Part shown: positions 1 through 6,432 of the stretch, piece by piece
Layout of the letters: every line of letters starts with the position of its first letter
Numbering within the stretch: the first letter of the stretch is position 1
Assembly (NCBI GenBank): GCA_015520395.1
Contig: WAQG01000048.1
Span: 1-7,917 of the forward strand
Reading direction: 5' to 3'
Length of the DNA stretch: 7,917 nucleotides
Source: Candidatus Geoarchaeota archaeon
GTDB lineage: Archaea; Thermoproteota; Thermoprotei; Gearchaeales; WAQG01
Made by a program: the position numbers and the translations under genes
Notes under the pieces: model-generated
Database searches by the model: none
What the model was told of the DNA's origin: nothing
The model's input: the letters and a program-made list of their open reading frames with translations, nothing else

Positions 1-319
1 GGAGTGGGTGTTTGGATCTGTTTAGGACCTCGATCTCCTCGGGGAGAACCTCGTATCCGAGCTTAGCGATCTTCGACCTTACCACAAGTCCCTTGACCCT
101 TACTACGTCCTCCCTCCTAAGGGCCTTAGCCACATCCTCTAATCCGTGCGATCCAGTACGCCTCACCGTAACCTGGGCTACGCCACTCCGATCTCTAATT
201 ACCACAAAGACGAACCTCGCGGTCACCCTGACGTTCTGAACCCAGCCGAAGAGCTCAACAGACTCCCCGACCTTCTTAGGCAGTTCGGCGGCTAGCGTTC
301 TCCTAGACCTCAGCCCCAA
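1..319 (-). CDS. aspS: Aspartyl-tRNA synthetase, archaeal type, N-terminal part (cut by window edge)
   Basis: Charges tRNA with aspartate in the cytoplasm; archaeal enzymes of this type are often non-discriminating and may also charge tRNA(Asn). Only the first 106 residues are present, covering the N-terminal OB-fold that binds the anticodon. Visible landmarks are VELFGWVQNVR (about 22-32), the RDRSGVAQV strand, the LRREDVVRVKG helix-strand and AKLGYEVLPEEIEVLN just before the cut, a pattern I know from archaeal AspRS. The class II catalytic motifs lie outside the window. The start is TTG at 319, chosen because a strong Shine-Dalgarno (326-334) sits 6 nt upstream and the frame meets a TGA three codons upstream of it. 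It follows the NusA-like gene by 13 nt, so it is read from the alba promoter. AsnRS shares this fold and is the main alternative; the AKLGYEVLP stretch favours AspRS. Confidence 0.85.
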   Translation of the reverse strand, partial: MGLRSRRTLAAELPKKVGESVELFGWVQNVRVTARFVFVVIRDRSGVAQVTVRRTGSHGLEDVAKALRREDVVRVKGLVVRSKIAKLGYEVLPEEIEVLNRSKHPL

Positions 320-325
320 GGGCCC

Positions 326-334
326 TCACCTCCT
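326..334 (-). promoter_or_regulatory. Shine-Dalgarno for aspS, overlapping the upstream stop codon
   Basis: On the minus strand AGGAGGTGA runs from 334 to 326 and ends 6 nt before the TTG start at 319. It overlaps the TAG stop (335-333) of the NusA-like gene by two bases, so termination and re-initiation can be coupled. It decides the non-ATG start of aspS. Confidence 0.8.
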
Positions 335-851
335 ATATGAACGTGAAACGAACCCTCTGACCAACTATCTCGTAGAGCACAGACTTAACGCTCTCAAGGC
401 TAAGAAACATACGGTTAGAATCCCTCCTACCCACAATAACATCGTACTCTATGCTCCCATCGGGGAGCCAGACCGTGCTGACGCTGATCACCCGGGCCGG
501 GTTTATAATCTGTGAGACTAAGCGCCTCATGTCTTTAGATTCCTGAACAACCCTCGCAGGCCTCTTAAGCCTATTGGAGAGCTGTTTCGAAAGGCTCTGG
601 AGGAACAGGGGGTCCAGCCTGGAGGGATGCCTAACGATCACCAGCACCGCATCCCTACCCCCCCTCGTCTTAACCTGATAGCTCTTCACCATCTCAAGAT
701 CCTTAAGCCCCTGATACCTTGGCTCAAGCTCGAACATGTGTTTGGCAACCTCAATATCAAGGTCGGTGAGCACGCCCCTCCTATACTTCTCGCTACATGA
801 TGGACAGAGCACGCCTGTTATCGCACACACCCTACATACAGGGGCCTTCAC
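333..851 (-). CDS. Zinc-ribbon/KH-domain NusA-like RNA-binding protein
   Basis: 172 residues. An N-terminal zinc site is formed by C6, C9, C16 and C19 (CRVC then CPSC), followed by a helical linker and a NusA-type KH-like region of roughly residues 60-172. The C-terminal part (NPARVISVSTVWLPDGSIEY, then strand DVIVGRR) resembles crenarchaeal proteins annotated as NusA-like transcription elongation or KH-domain proteins. The likely role is binding RNA in transcription or rRNA synthesis; this is inferred from the family, and the exact role is not known to me. The usual GxxG loop is not evident: where it should fall the sequence reads SLSKQLSNRLKRP. The start is GTG at 851, sharing GTGA with the alba stop, with GGAGG repeats 5 and 8 nt upstream (857-864). 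It lies second in the operon alba, this gene, aspS. Confidence 0.8.
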   Translation of the reverse strand: MKAPVCRVCAITGVLCPSCSEKYRRGVLTDLDIEVAKHMFELEPRYQGLKDLEMVKSYQVKTRGGRDAVLVIVRHPSRLDPLFLQSLSKQLSNRLKRPARVVQESKDMRRLVSQIINPARVISVSTVWLPDGSIEYDVIVGRRDSNRMFLSLESVKSVLYEIVGQRVRFTFI

Positions 852-1138
852 CTCTTCCTCCTCCTAGGGTTCTCGATCCTTATCACTATCCAGCTTTTCG
901 CTATCAGCTTGCCGTCAGCTGAGGGGAGATGCTCAGTGCCAATCTTTACCTCCTTTATAATCAGGTCTCTGATGAACTTCTCCTTAAGCATCATCACGAC
1001 ATCGACGGCCTTTGATATAAGCCTGCCACGAGCCTTTATGATAGCATACCCGCCGTCGTCGTGGAGGCATGAAAGGCACGCTGTAATGTAGCTCATCAAG
1101 TCCTTTCTGCCGATCGCCACGATGTACCTGTCTTCCAT
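848..1138 (-). CDS. alba: Alba-family DNA/RNA-binding chromatin protein
   Basis: 96 residues, normal length for Alba (Sac10b family), a dimeric nucleoid protein that coats double-stranded DNA and also binds RNA. Visible family features are IGRKDLMSY at the N-terminus (the GKKPxMNY loop of Sac10b), IIKARGRLISKAVDV (about 33-47) with the conserved KARGR.ISKAVD core, KEKF with F55 at the position of the Sac10b dimer-dimer phenylalanine, and IKEVKIGTEHL. R11-K12 match the Lys16-Lys17 pair of Sulfolobus Alba, so the first, acetylatable lysine is arginine here. The C-terminus ends in a basic PRRRKR tail. ATG start at 1138, first gene of its operon, with TATA-like DNA 33-48 nt upstream and no clear Shine-Dalgarno, fitting a short or leaderless transcript. 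The stop overlaps the next start by 4 nt. Confidence 0.93.
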   Translation of the reverse strand: MEDRYIVAIGRKDLMSYITACLSCLHDDGGYAIIKARGRLISKAVDVVMMLKEKFIRDLIIKEVKIGTEHLPSADGKLIAKSWIVIRIENPRRRKR

Positions 1139-1170
1139 GAAAAACCCCGTCTAACCGCTATCGTAAGAGG

Positions 1171-1186
1171 TAAATAAATCTATATA
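1171..1186 (-). promoter_or_regulatory. TATA region of the alba operon
   Basis: Read on the minus strand this is TATATAGATTTATTTA, with two overlapping TATA-box candidates. Transcription would be expected to start about 25 nt downstream, near 1146-1160, giving a leader of about 8-22 nt before the alba ATG at 1138. Inferred from spacing only. Confidence 0.5.
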
Positions 1187-1203
1187 CCACTCTGGAGGAC
1201 AAT

Positions 1204-1211
1204 CTTATATT
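1204..1211 (+). promoter_or_regulatory. TATA box of the L40e gene
   Basis: CTTATATT lies about 35 nt before the ATG at 1243. With the usual archaeal spacing the transcript would start near 1231-1234, leaving a leader of about 10 nt. The alba TATA region is only about 20 bp away in the opposite direction, so the two promoters are back to back. Confidence 0.5.
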
Positions 1212-1242
1212 CAAGTCTGGCATGTATTGAAGGGACGGAACG

Positions 1243-1413
1243 ATGCCAGGCGCGCTCATGGACCCCCAGCTGATAGAGCTGGCAAGGAGATACAGGCTAT
1301 ACTACAAGATATGTAGGAGATGTGGGGCACGAAACCCCATCACGGCAAAGAAATGTAGGAGATGTAGAAGTAAGAACCTGAGGTTAAAGCATAGGGAAAG
1401 CAAGAGCAGGTGA
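1243..1413 (+). CDS. rpl40e: 50S ribosomal protein L40e
   Basis: 56 residues. A small zinc-ribbon protein of the large ribosomal subunit, homologous to the ribosomal part of eukaryotic ubiquitin-L40 fusions; archaeal versions lack ubiquitin, as here. Zinc ligands are C24, C27, C38 and C41 in two CRRC motifs, with the characteristic CGARNPI between them and CRRCRSKNLRLK after, then a basic tail. Length agrees with archaeal L40e (about 50-56). The ATG at 1243 is taken because it sits about 10 nt after the expected transcript start; M6 (ATG at 1258) is a possible alternative with no better ribosome-binding site. The gene appears monocistronic, diverges from alba, and is separated from the KH gene by 94-109 bp with its own promoter. 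Confidence 0.93.
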   Translation: MPGALMDPQLIELARRYRLYYKICRRCGARNPITAKKCRRCRSKNLRLKHRESKSR

Positions 1414-1462
1414 TCGTTCCTAACCATCCTATGGAACGTTCTTAAATTGCCTGTTGGGGGTG

Positions 1463-1476
1463 TTTATATTATATAA
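1463..1476 (+). promoter_or_regulatory. TATA region of the KH-top6B-top6A operon
   Basis: TTTATATTATATAA contains two overlapping TATA-box candidates. A start site about 25 nt downstream (near 1491-1497) leaves roughly 11-17 nt to the GTG at 1508 or 26-32 nt to the ATG at 1523. No other promoter-like site is evident before top6B or top6A, so this one probably serves all three genes. Confidence 0.5.
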
Positions 1477-1509
1477 TTAATGTGTCATTAATGATGGGAG
1501 TCGGGCAGT

Positions 1510-1515
1510 GGAGGT
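1510..1515 (+). promoter_or_regulatory. Shine-Dalgarno before the ATG at 1523
   Basis: GGAGGT ends 7 nt before the ATG at 1523, ideal spacing. It favours that start over the GTG at 1508, which has only a shorter GGAG (1497-1500), also 7 nt away. Confidence 0.5.
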
Positions 1516-1522
1516 TAGGCTG

Positions 1523-2089
1523 ATGACAGGGTATATGACCCGGATAGTGACCAGCATCTCAAAGGAGCGTCTACCTGCCCTGCTGGGCAGGGATGGCGAG
1601 GTTATAAGGGAGATCGAGAGAAGCACTGGGACGAAAATATCAGTAAAAAGGAAGACCGGCGAGGTGCTGATAGACATCGATGAAAGGGCCGAGAGCCCAG
1701 ACCCCCTCAGGGCCAGGGACATGGTTAGAGCGATAGACCTGGGTTTCGACCCTGAAACGGCGCTGAGGCTTAAGTCCCCCGACGTCTATCTAGATGTGAT
1801 AGACTTAAAGGAGTATGTGAGCGGGAGGGAACACCTGATAAGGGTTAAGGGCCGTATCATTGGAGCTGGGGGGAAGACGAAGAGGCTGATTTCCGAGTTC
1901 ACGGGGGTCGACATGATAGTTGGTTCAACCTACGTTGCAATGATTGGGACGTTTGAGGAGCTTCAGGGAGCCAGGAGGGCCGTTGAGATGCTCATACAGG
2001 GTGCCCAGCACTCCTCAGTGTACAGGTTTTTAGAGAGGTTCAGGGCTGAGATGAAGAGGCGGGAGATACTTGGAGGTGTCTGGCCGTGA
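1523..2089 (+). CDS. Two-KH-domain RNA-processing protein, Dim2/Pno1-like
   Basis: 188 residues from the ATG at 1523, or 193 from an in-frame GTG at 1508. The first KH domain (about 5-50) has the GxxG loop GRDG, flanked by RLPALLGRDGEVIREIERST. The second (about 105-165) carries GAGG in KGRIIGAGGKTKRLISEFTG, the form typical of Dim2/Pno1. The C-terminus holds the conserved SSVYRFLERFRAEMKRRE helix. Family knowledge: eukaryotic Dim2/Pno1 binds pre-40S rRNA near the 18S 3' end and works with Nob1; archaeal relatives are thought to act similarly and can bind 16S rRNA. ATG 1523 is preferred because of GGAGGT 7 nt upstream; GTG 1508 remains possible. The stop TGA shares GTGA with the start of top6B, so translation of the two is coupled. 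Confidence 0.88.
   Translation: MTGYMTRIVTSISKERLPALLGRDGEVIREIERSTGTKISVKRKTGEVLIDIDERAESPDPLRARDMVRAIDLGFDPETALRLKSPDVYLDVIDLKEYVSGREHLIRVKGRIIGAGGKTKRLISEFTGVDMIVGSTYVAMIGTFEELQGARRAVEMLIQGAQHSSVYRFLERFRAEMKRREILGGVWP
2072..2078 (+). promoter_or_regulatory. Shine-Dalgarno for top6B
   Basis: GGAGGTG, inside the end of the KH gene, ends 7 nt before the GTG start at 2086 and supports that non-ATG start. Confidence 0.7.
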
Positions 2090-3630
2090 AGGTGCATGAG
2101 AAGTACGAATCCATATCTCCGGCGGACTTCTTCTATAGGAATAAGGAGATAGCTGGGTTTGACAATCCGGTTAGGTCAACCTACACCGTCGTTAGGGAGC
2201 TTGTTGAGAACTCTCTCGACTCTTGTGAAAACTACGGGATTCTTCCCGAGATTGATATAAGGCTCACCTATGTCGATGAGGGCATCCTAAACATTAGGGT
2301 TAGGGATAATGGTGGGGGTATTCCGAAGAAGTACATCCCCCAGGCCTTCGGTCAGGTGTTCTTTGGATCAAAATACAGGTTGAGGCAGACCAGGGGGATA
2401 TTTGGGCTTGGGGGCAAGATGGCTATTCTCTACGGCCAGATAACGACCAACACCACCGTGAAGGTTTACTCGAGTCCCCTGGGCTCAGACAAGATATATT
2501 ATTACGAGCTTGTAATAGACATAGCCAACAATAAGCCCCACATCCTGGCAAAGAAGACCCTCGAGAACGGCAAGGGATGGCATGGCGTGGCAATAAGCTT
2601 CAACTTCATGGGAGAATATGAGAAGGCCAGAGCAAAGATAGTCGAGTACCTCTGGCAGACCACGATGGTCGCCCCCTACGCCTCAATAACCTTCATCGCC
2701 CCCGACGGCATCCTCTACTACTTCCCAAGGAAGACAACCGAGATGCCCAAGGCTCCAAGGGAGGTGCTTCCTCATCCATACGGTGTTGATATTGAGATGC
2801 TTAGGAGGCTTATCAGGGCGGCGGTTAAGAGGAACCCTGAGATAACCCTCTTCGAGTTTCTGATCAAGAGTTTCCAGAGAGTTGGGCCGAAGACTGCCGA
2901 AAAATTCCTAAGGTTTGCGGGGATGGATGGAGGGATGAGGCTGAAGAAGCTGAGACATAATGGGCTCGTGAGGCTATACACGGCCCTAAAGAGCTTTGAT
3001 GGCTTCATTTCTCCGGACGCCTCAGGCCTTTCCCCCATAGGCCCAGACCTCTTCTACATAGGTATAAAGGAGGCAACAGACGCCGAGTTCATCCACGTCG
3101 TCCAGAGGCCCCCCTCCTCATATGAGGGGCACCCATTCATAGTCGAGACCGCGATAGCCTATGGCGGTAAAATCAAGCCTGCGGGATCGGACAAGGTAAA
3201 CCTATATAGGTTCGCCAACAAGATACCCCTCCTCTACGACGCTAGGAACGACGTCTCAATGAAGATTATAAGGAGCATAGATTGGAGTGTCTATAAGATA
3301 AGGATCTCGGATGAGCCCGTCGCATTCTTCGTGCATGTATGCTCAACGAAGGTTCCCTACAAGACCGTTGGGAAGGAATATATAGCGGAGCAGCCGGAGG
3401 TGGCGAAGCAGATAGAGCTTGGCATAAGGGAGAATGCGAGGAACCTGGCCGCCTACCTCAGCAAGAAGAGGCGGGAGGCCGAGAGGAGGCAGAGGTTCAA
3501 CATAATTGAGAAGTACCTCAAGAAGATCGCGAAGTATTCGGCTGATCTAGCCGGCCTGAAAAGGCCGCCTGATGTCTCAAAGCTTCTCTATAAGGAGGTG
3601 ACCGTGGTTGATAGGGGCAGAGGCGGTTAG
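2086..3630 (+). CDS. top6B: DNA topoisomerase VI subunit B (ATPase)
   Basis: 514 residues, the usual size for crenarchaeal Top6B without the extra C-terminal Ig-like domain of some euryarchaeal forms. This subunit binds and hydrolyses ATP, dimerises and drives strand passage by the A2B2 type IIB topoisomerase, which relaxes supercoils and decatenates chromosomes. The GHKL (Bergerat) fold is clear: ELVENSLD (E38, N42, D45) for Mg-ATP, RDNGGGIP (D74-G78) and the lid GIFGLGGKMA (104-113). A helix-two-turn-helix region follows around 230-310 (FQRVGPKTAEKFLRFAG). The transducer domain contains NLYRFANKIPLLYD (372-385) and STKVPYKTVGKE (420-431), the stretch holding the family's switch lysine. The C-terminus is basic and helical. 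GTG start at 2086, backed by GGAGGTG at 2072-2078. It overlaps the KH gene by 4 nt and top6A by 23 nt. Confidence 0.97.
   Translation: MKVHEKYESISPADFFYRNKEIAGFDNPVRSTYTVVRELVENSLDSCENYGILPEIDIRLTYVDEGILNIRVRDNGGGIPKKYIPQAFGQVFFGSKYRLRQTRGIFGLGGKMAILYGQITTNTTVKVYSSPLGSDKIYYYELVIDIANNKPHILAKKTLENGKGWHGVAISFNFMGEYEKARAKIVEYLWQTTMVAPYASITFIAPDGILYYFPRKTTEMPKAPREVLPHPYGVDIEMLRRLIRAAVKRNPEITLFEFLIKSFQRVGPKTAEKFLRFAGMDGGMRLKKLRHNGLVRLYTALKSFDGFISPDASGLSPIGPDLFYIGIKEATDAEFIHVVQRPPSSYEGHPFIVETAIAYGGKIKPAGSDKVNLYRFANKIPLLYDARNDVSMKIIRSIDWSVYKIRISDEPVAFFVHVCSTKVPYKTVGKEYIAEQPEVAKQIELGIRENARNLAAYLSKKRREAERRQRFNIIEKYLKKIAKYSADLAGLKRPPDVSKLLYKEVTVVDRGRGG
3592..3601 (+). promoter_or_regulatory. Shine-Dalgarno for top6A inside the end of top6B
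   Basis: AAGGAGGTGA is a near-complete match to the archaeal anti-Shine-Dalgarno and ends 6 nt before the TTG at 3608. It lies in top6B codons for KEVT, so the site must serve coding and initiation together. It decides the TTG start of top6A. Confidence 0.85.
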
Positions 3631-4690
3631 TGAGAGGCTTAGGAGGGTGGGGCTAAGGATCTGCGAGCAGATAGAGTCGGGGGTCTTCCCAAGGATAGAG
3701 ATGCCGGCAAGGACTGTGAGCAACATAATATACGACCCCGAAGTGGGGATAGTGAGGCTTGGGGATAGGAGGATAACCAGAAGTGCCAAGAATGTAAGGC
3801 AGGCCAAGGTTTTCGCACAGATGCTATGGGTGGCGGCATTCGCTAAGAACGAGCTCGTCGACAAGGGGAGGAGCTGCAGCCTTAGGGACCTCTTCTACCA
3901 CTCCTTCAACGACCCAGCAATAAAGTTTAAGGAGCAGGACGAGTCGGACAGGATAGTTGTGGAGCTTGAAACCATACTTAAGTTGCCGAGGGAGAGGTTC
4001 AACATACTGCCAGAGGAGAAAAGCAGCATCTTCGGAGACCTCACAATAGAGTATACGACCCCGAAGAGCCACGCCGGAAGGAGGGTAAACCTGACCAGCG
4101 ACCCCGACGGAAAGAACATAGGCCTCTCGATAGCAACCGCCAAGTTCATCGAGACCAGCGCTGAGATGGTCATAGCCGTCGAGAAGGGCGCCATATTCAG
4201 AAGGTTTGTGGAGGAGGGAGTATACAAGAGGCTTAAAGCAATCCTGATAGATACGGGGGGCCAGGCGCCGAGGTTCACGAGGATACTCATAAGGAGGCTC
4301 CACGAGGAGCTCGGACTACCGGTATACATACTCACCGACGCCGACCCATGGGGGATGCACATAGCCAGAGTCATAGTCTCGGGGTCAGCCCAAGCCGCCC
4401 ACATACCAGAACTCGCCACGCCAGACGCAGTCTGGATAGGTATATGGGCAAGCGACATAAAGAAGTACAGGCTCCCCTCACTACCACTCACCCAGGTAGA
4501 CAAACACAGGCTAGAAACCCTTATGAGGGACCCCAGGTATTCAACGGGCATATGGAGAAGGGAGCTGGAAGTCTTCAAGAAGATAAAGGTAAAGGCAGAG
4601 CTAGAGGCCTTCAGCAAATACGGACTAACAGCAATAATAGACAAATACCTAATCAAAAAAATAAGGCAAGTTGAGAAAGGGCTATTCTGA
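3608..4690 (+). CDS. top6A: DNA topoisomerase VI subunit A (DNA-cleaving, Spo11 homologue)
   Basis: 360 residues, normal for the family. This subunit makes the double-strand break through a 5'-phosphotyrosyl link and is homologous to Spo11. The winged-helix 5Y-CAP domain carries SLRDLFYHS with the active-site tyrosine at Y97. The Toprim domain supplies the metal ligands E192 (AVEKGA) and D244/D246 (ILTDADPWG), and DTGGQAPRF (215-223) is the conserved linking motif. All catalytic residues are present, so it should be active with Top6B. The start is TTG at 3608, selected by the strong ribosome-binding site at 3592-3601. It overlaps top6B by 23 nt, which favours balanced synthesis of the two subunits. 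The 3' end overlaps the convergent orphan gene by 9 nt, and no T-rich terminator follows directly on the plus strand. Confidence 0.97.
   Translation: MIGAEAVSERLRRVGLRICEQIESGVFPRIEMPARTVSNIIYDPEVGIVRLGDRRITRSAKNVRQAKVFAQMLWVAAFAKNELVDKGRSCSLRDLFYHSFNDPAIKFKEQDESDRIVVELETILKLPRERFNILPEEKSSIFGDLTIEYTTPKSHAGRRVNLTSDPDGKNIGLSIATAKFIETSAEMVIAVEKGAIFRRFVEEGVYKRLKAILIDTGGQAPRFTRILIRRLHEELGLPVYILTDADPWGMHIARVIVSGSAQAAHIPELATPDAVWIGIWASDIKKYRLPSLPLTQVDKHRLETLMRDPRYSTGIWRRELEVFKKIKVKAELEAFSKYGLTAIIDKYLIKKIRQVEKGLF
4655..4661 (-). terminator. Oligo-T tract after the orphan gene (minus strand)
   Basis: Seven consecutive A on the plus strand give T7 on the minus strand, 20 nt past the TAG stop (4684-4682) of the minus-strand gene. 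Archaeal RNA polymerase commonly terminates at such T runs without a hairpin. It lies inside the coding end of top6A, so its position could also be a by-product of lysine codons there. Confidence 0.4.
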
Positions 4691-6397
4691 CCCTGAAGGT
4701 ACTATACACCACCTGAACAGGAAGCTACCAAGATATACAATGTCCTGATTAGGTATCCCTGAAGAATGCCTTGTAAGCGTTACATAGATGACTCTTATTG
4801 GCTTCGTCTTGCCACTGTCATAAAAGTAAAACTTAGCTTTAAGTGAAAGGCCATGTCCAGAATAGCCGTCTACCCTTGTCGTAAAAGTCGACCTTATATG
4901 AGCTGTCACCTCTATATATCCCGTTACCTCACCCAATTCAGCATTAAAGCCAAAGGATTCCGAGTGATATAACGAGATTTCAACTCTCTCAGTCCTGCTC
5001 CAACTTCCAACTCTCGGGTCGGTATCGTTACTAAGTATAGCTATAATGTTATGGCAACCGTAGTCCGATGTACTCATGAGGGGCCCTATGTGGATCGCTA
5101 GATATCCGCTCGTTTCCACAGGCACTAATACTGCTATAAACCAATGCATGCATGCGGGAGGATGGAAGGAGGAGGATCGGAACGGGTGCCATACATGTAT
5201 AACCTCTAAACGGTAGTGTACGCCCAGATAGACGGCGTCATCCTCATCATACCTATTATCGAGGGTTAATTGGTCCCTAAATAGATCCTCCGTCGAACCT
5301 CCTGTTTCATATTGGAAGATGGGCAGGCCTAGCTGCGTTGATACAGAGATGGAAGCTGAAAGCATGTATGCACTATTATAATCTATATATGCGATGCTCT
5401 TTGATGATCCTTCCATATATACCATTGAGTGTGGCTCTACTAGTGGTATCTTCCTCGCTATTTCCCTTTTATAGAGCGGCCTGTATCCTGGGGTTGGACA
5501 GACGGAGCCTATTATAGGCCCTATCACCCCTTGATGCTCTGATGAAGGCGAGGTTTGGAATCCTGTGTGTATTGGTGGCAATGTTATGTCAGGCCTATAC
5601 AGGTATAGCCTTAGGGTATGGTCATCAACATAGAACGTTAAGTCTTTGTGGCGTTCGTTCCAGTAGTCCAGCAGGCTTTGCTTGTAGCTTCTGTAGTAGT
5701 TGCACGTCGTTTCATCGTAGTACGGGGACGTGGAGTTACAGATTGGCAATAAAACATTTGGAAGAACGTCCTCTATATTCCGACTCTCCAACCTCTTCTC
5801 AAACTCATTCATAAAGTTAAAGTAACTCTCCTTGCTTCTATTAAATAACAGCTGGTAATCCTCGTCATCTGGAAATACGTCGAAGAAGAGAGATCCCCAC
5901 CATGTGTTCTTAACCATTAGGGCGCCATCCTCACCCTCTACAACCTCGGGGAACACTCCAACGACCATTAATGGGATGTTCGGGTATGGGGCATATTGGA
6001 CTGTGAATTCTAGATGAGCTCTATAGGCTTTGTTGCCTTCATCCCATGTGTTTGCGTATCCCGAGGCTATCATAGTCCAGCTCCACGTAAAATCTTGGTT
6101 ATATCTTCTGCCAAAAACGAATAACAGGGCATTGAGTGCTGGCTGGTAACCCTCAAATCCCCCGGTCTCGTTCAGTCGAGGTATGTACACATATACGTCT
6201 AGCCACCAGGCCTTGCTTCGAATAAATCTGCCCGACGATACCTCAAGCATGCGGCTCATCATAATAGCCATTGATATATAAAATATTATAATCGCCATTA
6301 ATATCAGGAGTGCTAAGATTGCAGCTATACCCATCTTTAATCTCCTAATCCTAGAACCACATAAGCCATACAGACATGCTTTCTTCTTATGATTCAA
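4682..6397 (-). CDS. Membrane-anchored extracytoplasmic protein of unknown function
   Basis: I do not recognise a family. Numbering here is from the Met at 6334. Residues 2-26 form one long hydrophobic helix; the remaining 520 or so residues have no further clear membrane segment and are rich in Tyr, Phe and Trp, with many short strand-like stretches. Four N-glycosylation sequons (N55, N165, N200, N436) and six cysteines (199, 211, 279, 395, 427, 543) suit an outward-facing, possibly disulfide-bonded domain. Start is uncertain. TTG at 6397 adds 21 residues with KKK and RIRRLK before the helix, giving the positive-inside pattern for an outward C-terminus; it lies about 14 nt from the expected transcript start with GGTGAT upstream. 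ATG at 6334 has GGAGAT 5 nt upstream but no basic residues before the helix. The frame stays open to 6862, but that part overlaps the promoter region and the M20 gene. Base composition looks more AT-rich by eye than top6AB. Confidence 0.78.
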   Translation of the reverse strand: MNHKKKACLYGLCGSRIRRLKMGIAAILALLILMAIIIFYISMAIMMSRMLEVSSGRFIRSKAWWLDVYVYIPRLNETGGFEGYQPALNALLFVFGRRYNQDFTWSWTMIASGYANTWDEGNKAYRAHLEFTVQYAPYPNIPLMVVGVFPEVVEGEDGALMVKNTWWGSLFFDVFPDDEDYQLLFNRSKESYFNFMNEFEKRLESRNIEDVLPNVLLPICNSTSPYYDETTCNYYRSYKQSLLDYWNERHKDLTFYVDDHTLRLYLYRPDITLPPIHTGFQTSPSSEHQGVIGPIIGSVCPTPGYRPLYKREIARKIPLVEPHSMVYMEGSSKSIAYIDYNSAYMLSASISVSTQLGLPIFQYETGGSTEDLFRDQLTLDNRYDEDDAVYLGVHYRLEVIHVWHPFRSSSFHPPACMHWFIAVLVPVETSGYLAIHIGPLMSTSDYGCHNIIAILSNDTDPRVGSWSRTERVEISLYHSESFGFNAELGEVTGYIEVTAHIRSTFTTRVDGYSGHGLSLKAKFYFYDSGKTKPIRVIYVTLTRHSSGIPNQDIVYLGSFLFRWCIVPSGSE

Positions 6398-6432
6398 ATT
6401 AATCACCAGATAGGTAAATAATACAGACTCCC

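Noticed and set aside
12..239. Plus-strand 75-codon open frame over aspS
   Set aside because: Shadow of the AspRS frame, which shows clear family motifs on the minus strand.
965..1003. C-box-like (GTGATGA) and D-box-like (CTGA) motifs on the minus strand in alba, possible C/D guide RNA
   Set aside because: No proper internal C'/D' boxes or terminal stem, and the bases are explained by conserved Alba codons.
1325..1343. TGGGG/CCCCA hairpin in the L40e message as an autoregulatory site
   Set aside because: Five base pairs within conserved zinc-loop codons; explained by the protein sequence.
1415..1438. CGTTCC...GGAACG inverted repeat after L40e as a hairpin terminator
   Set aside because: Only six base pairs with a 12-nt loop and no real T-run behind it; archaeal termination depends on T tracts rather than hairpins.
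3824..4303. 159-codon minus-strand open frame inside top6A
   Set aside because: A second antisense shadow in another frame; no recognisable domain or ribosome-binding site.
3895..4656. 253-codon open frame on the minus strand inside top6A
   Set aside because: It lies wholly within a complete, catalytically intact top6A and has serine/leucine-rich shadow composition caused by the codon bias of the real gene.
5542..5814. 90-codon plus-strand open frame inside the orphan gene
   Set aside because: Antisense to a much longer frame; Ser/Cys-rich shadow with no upstream signals.
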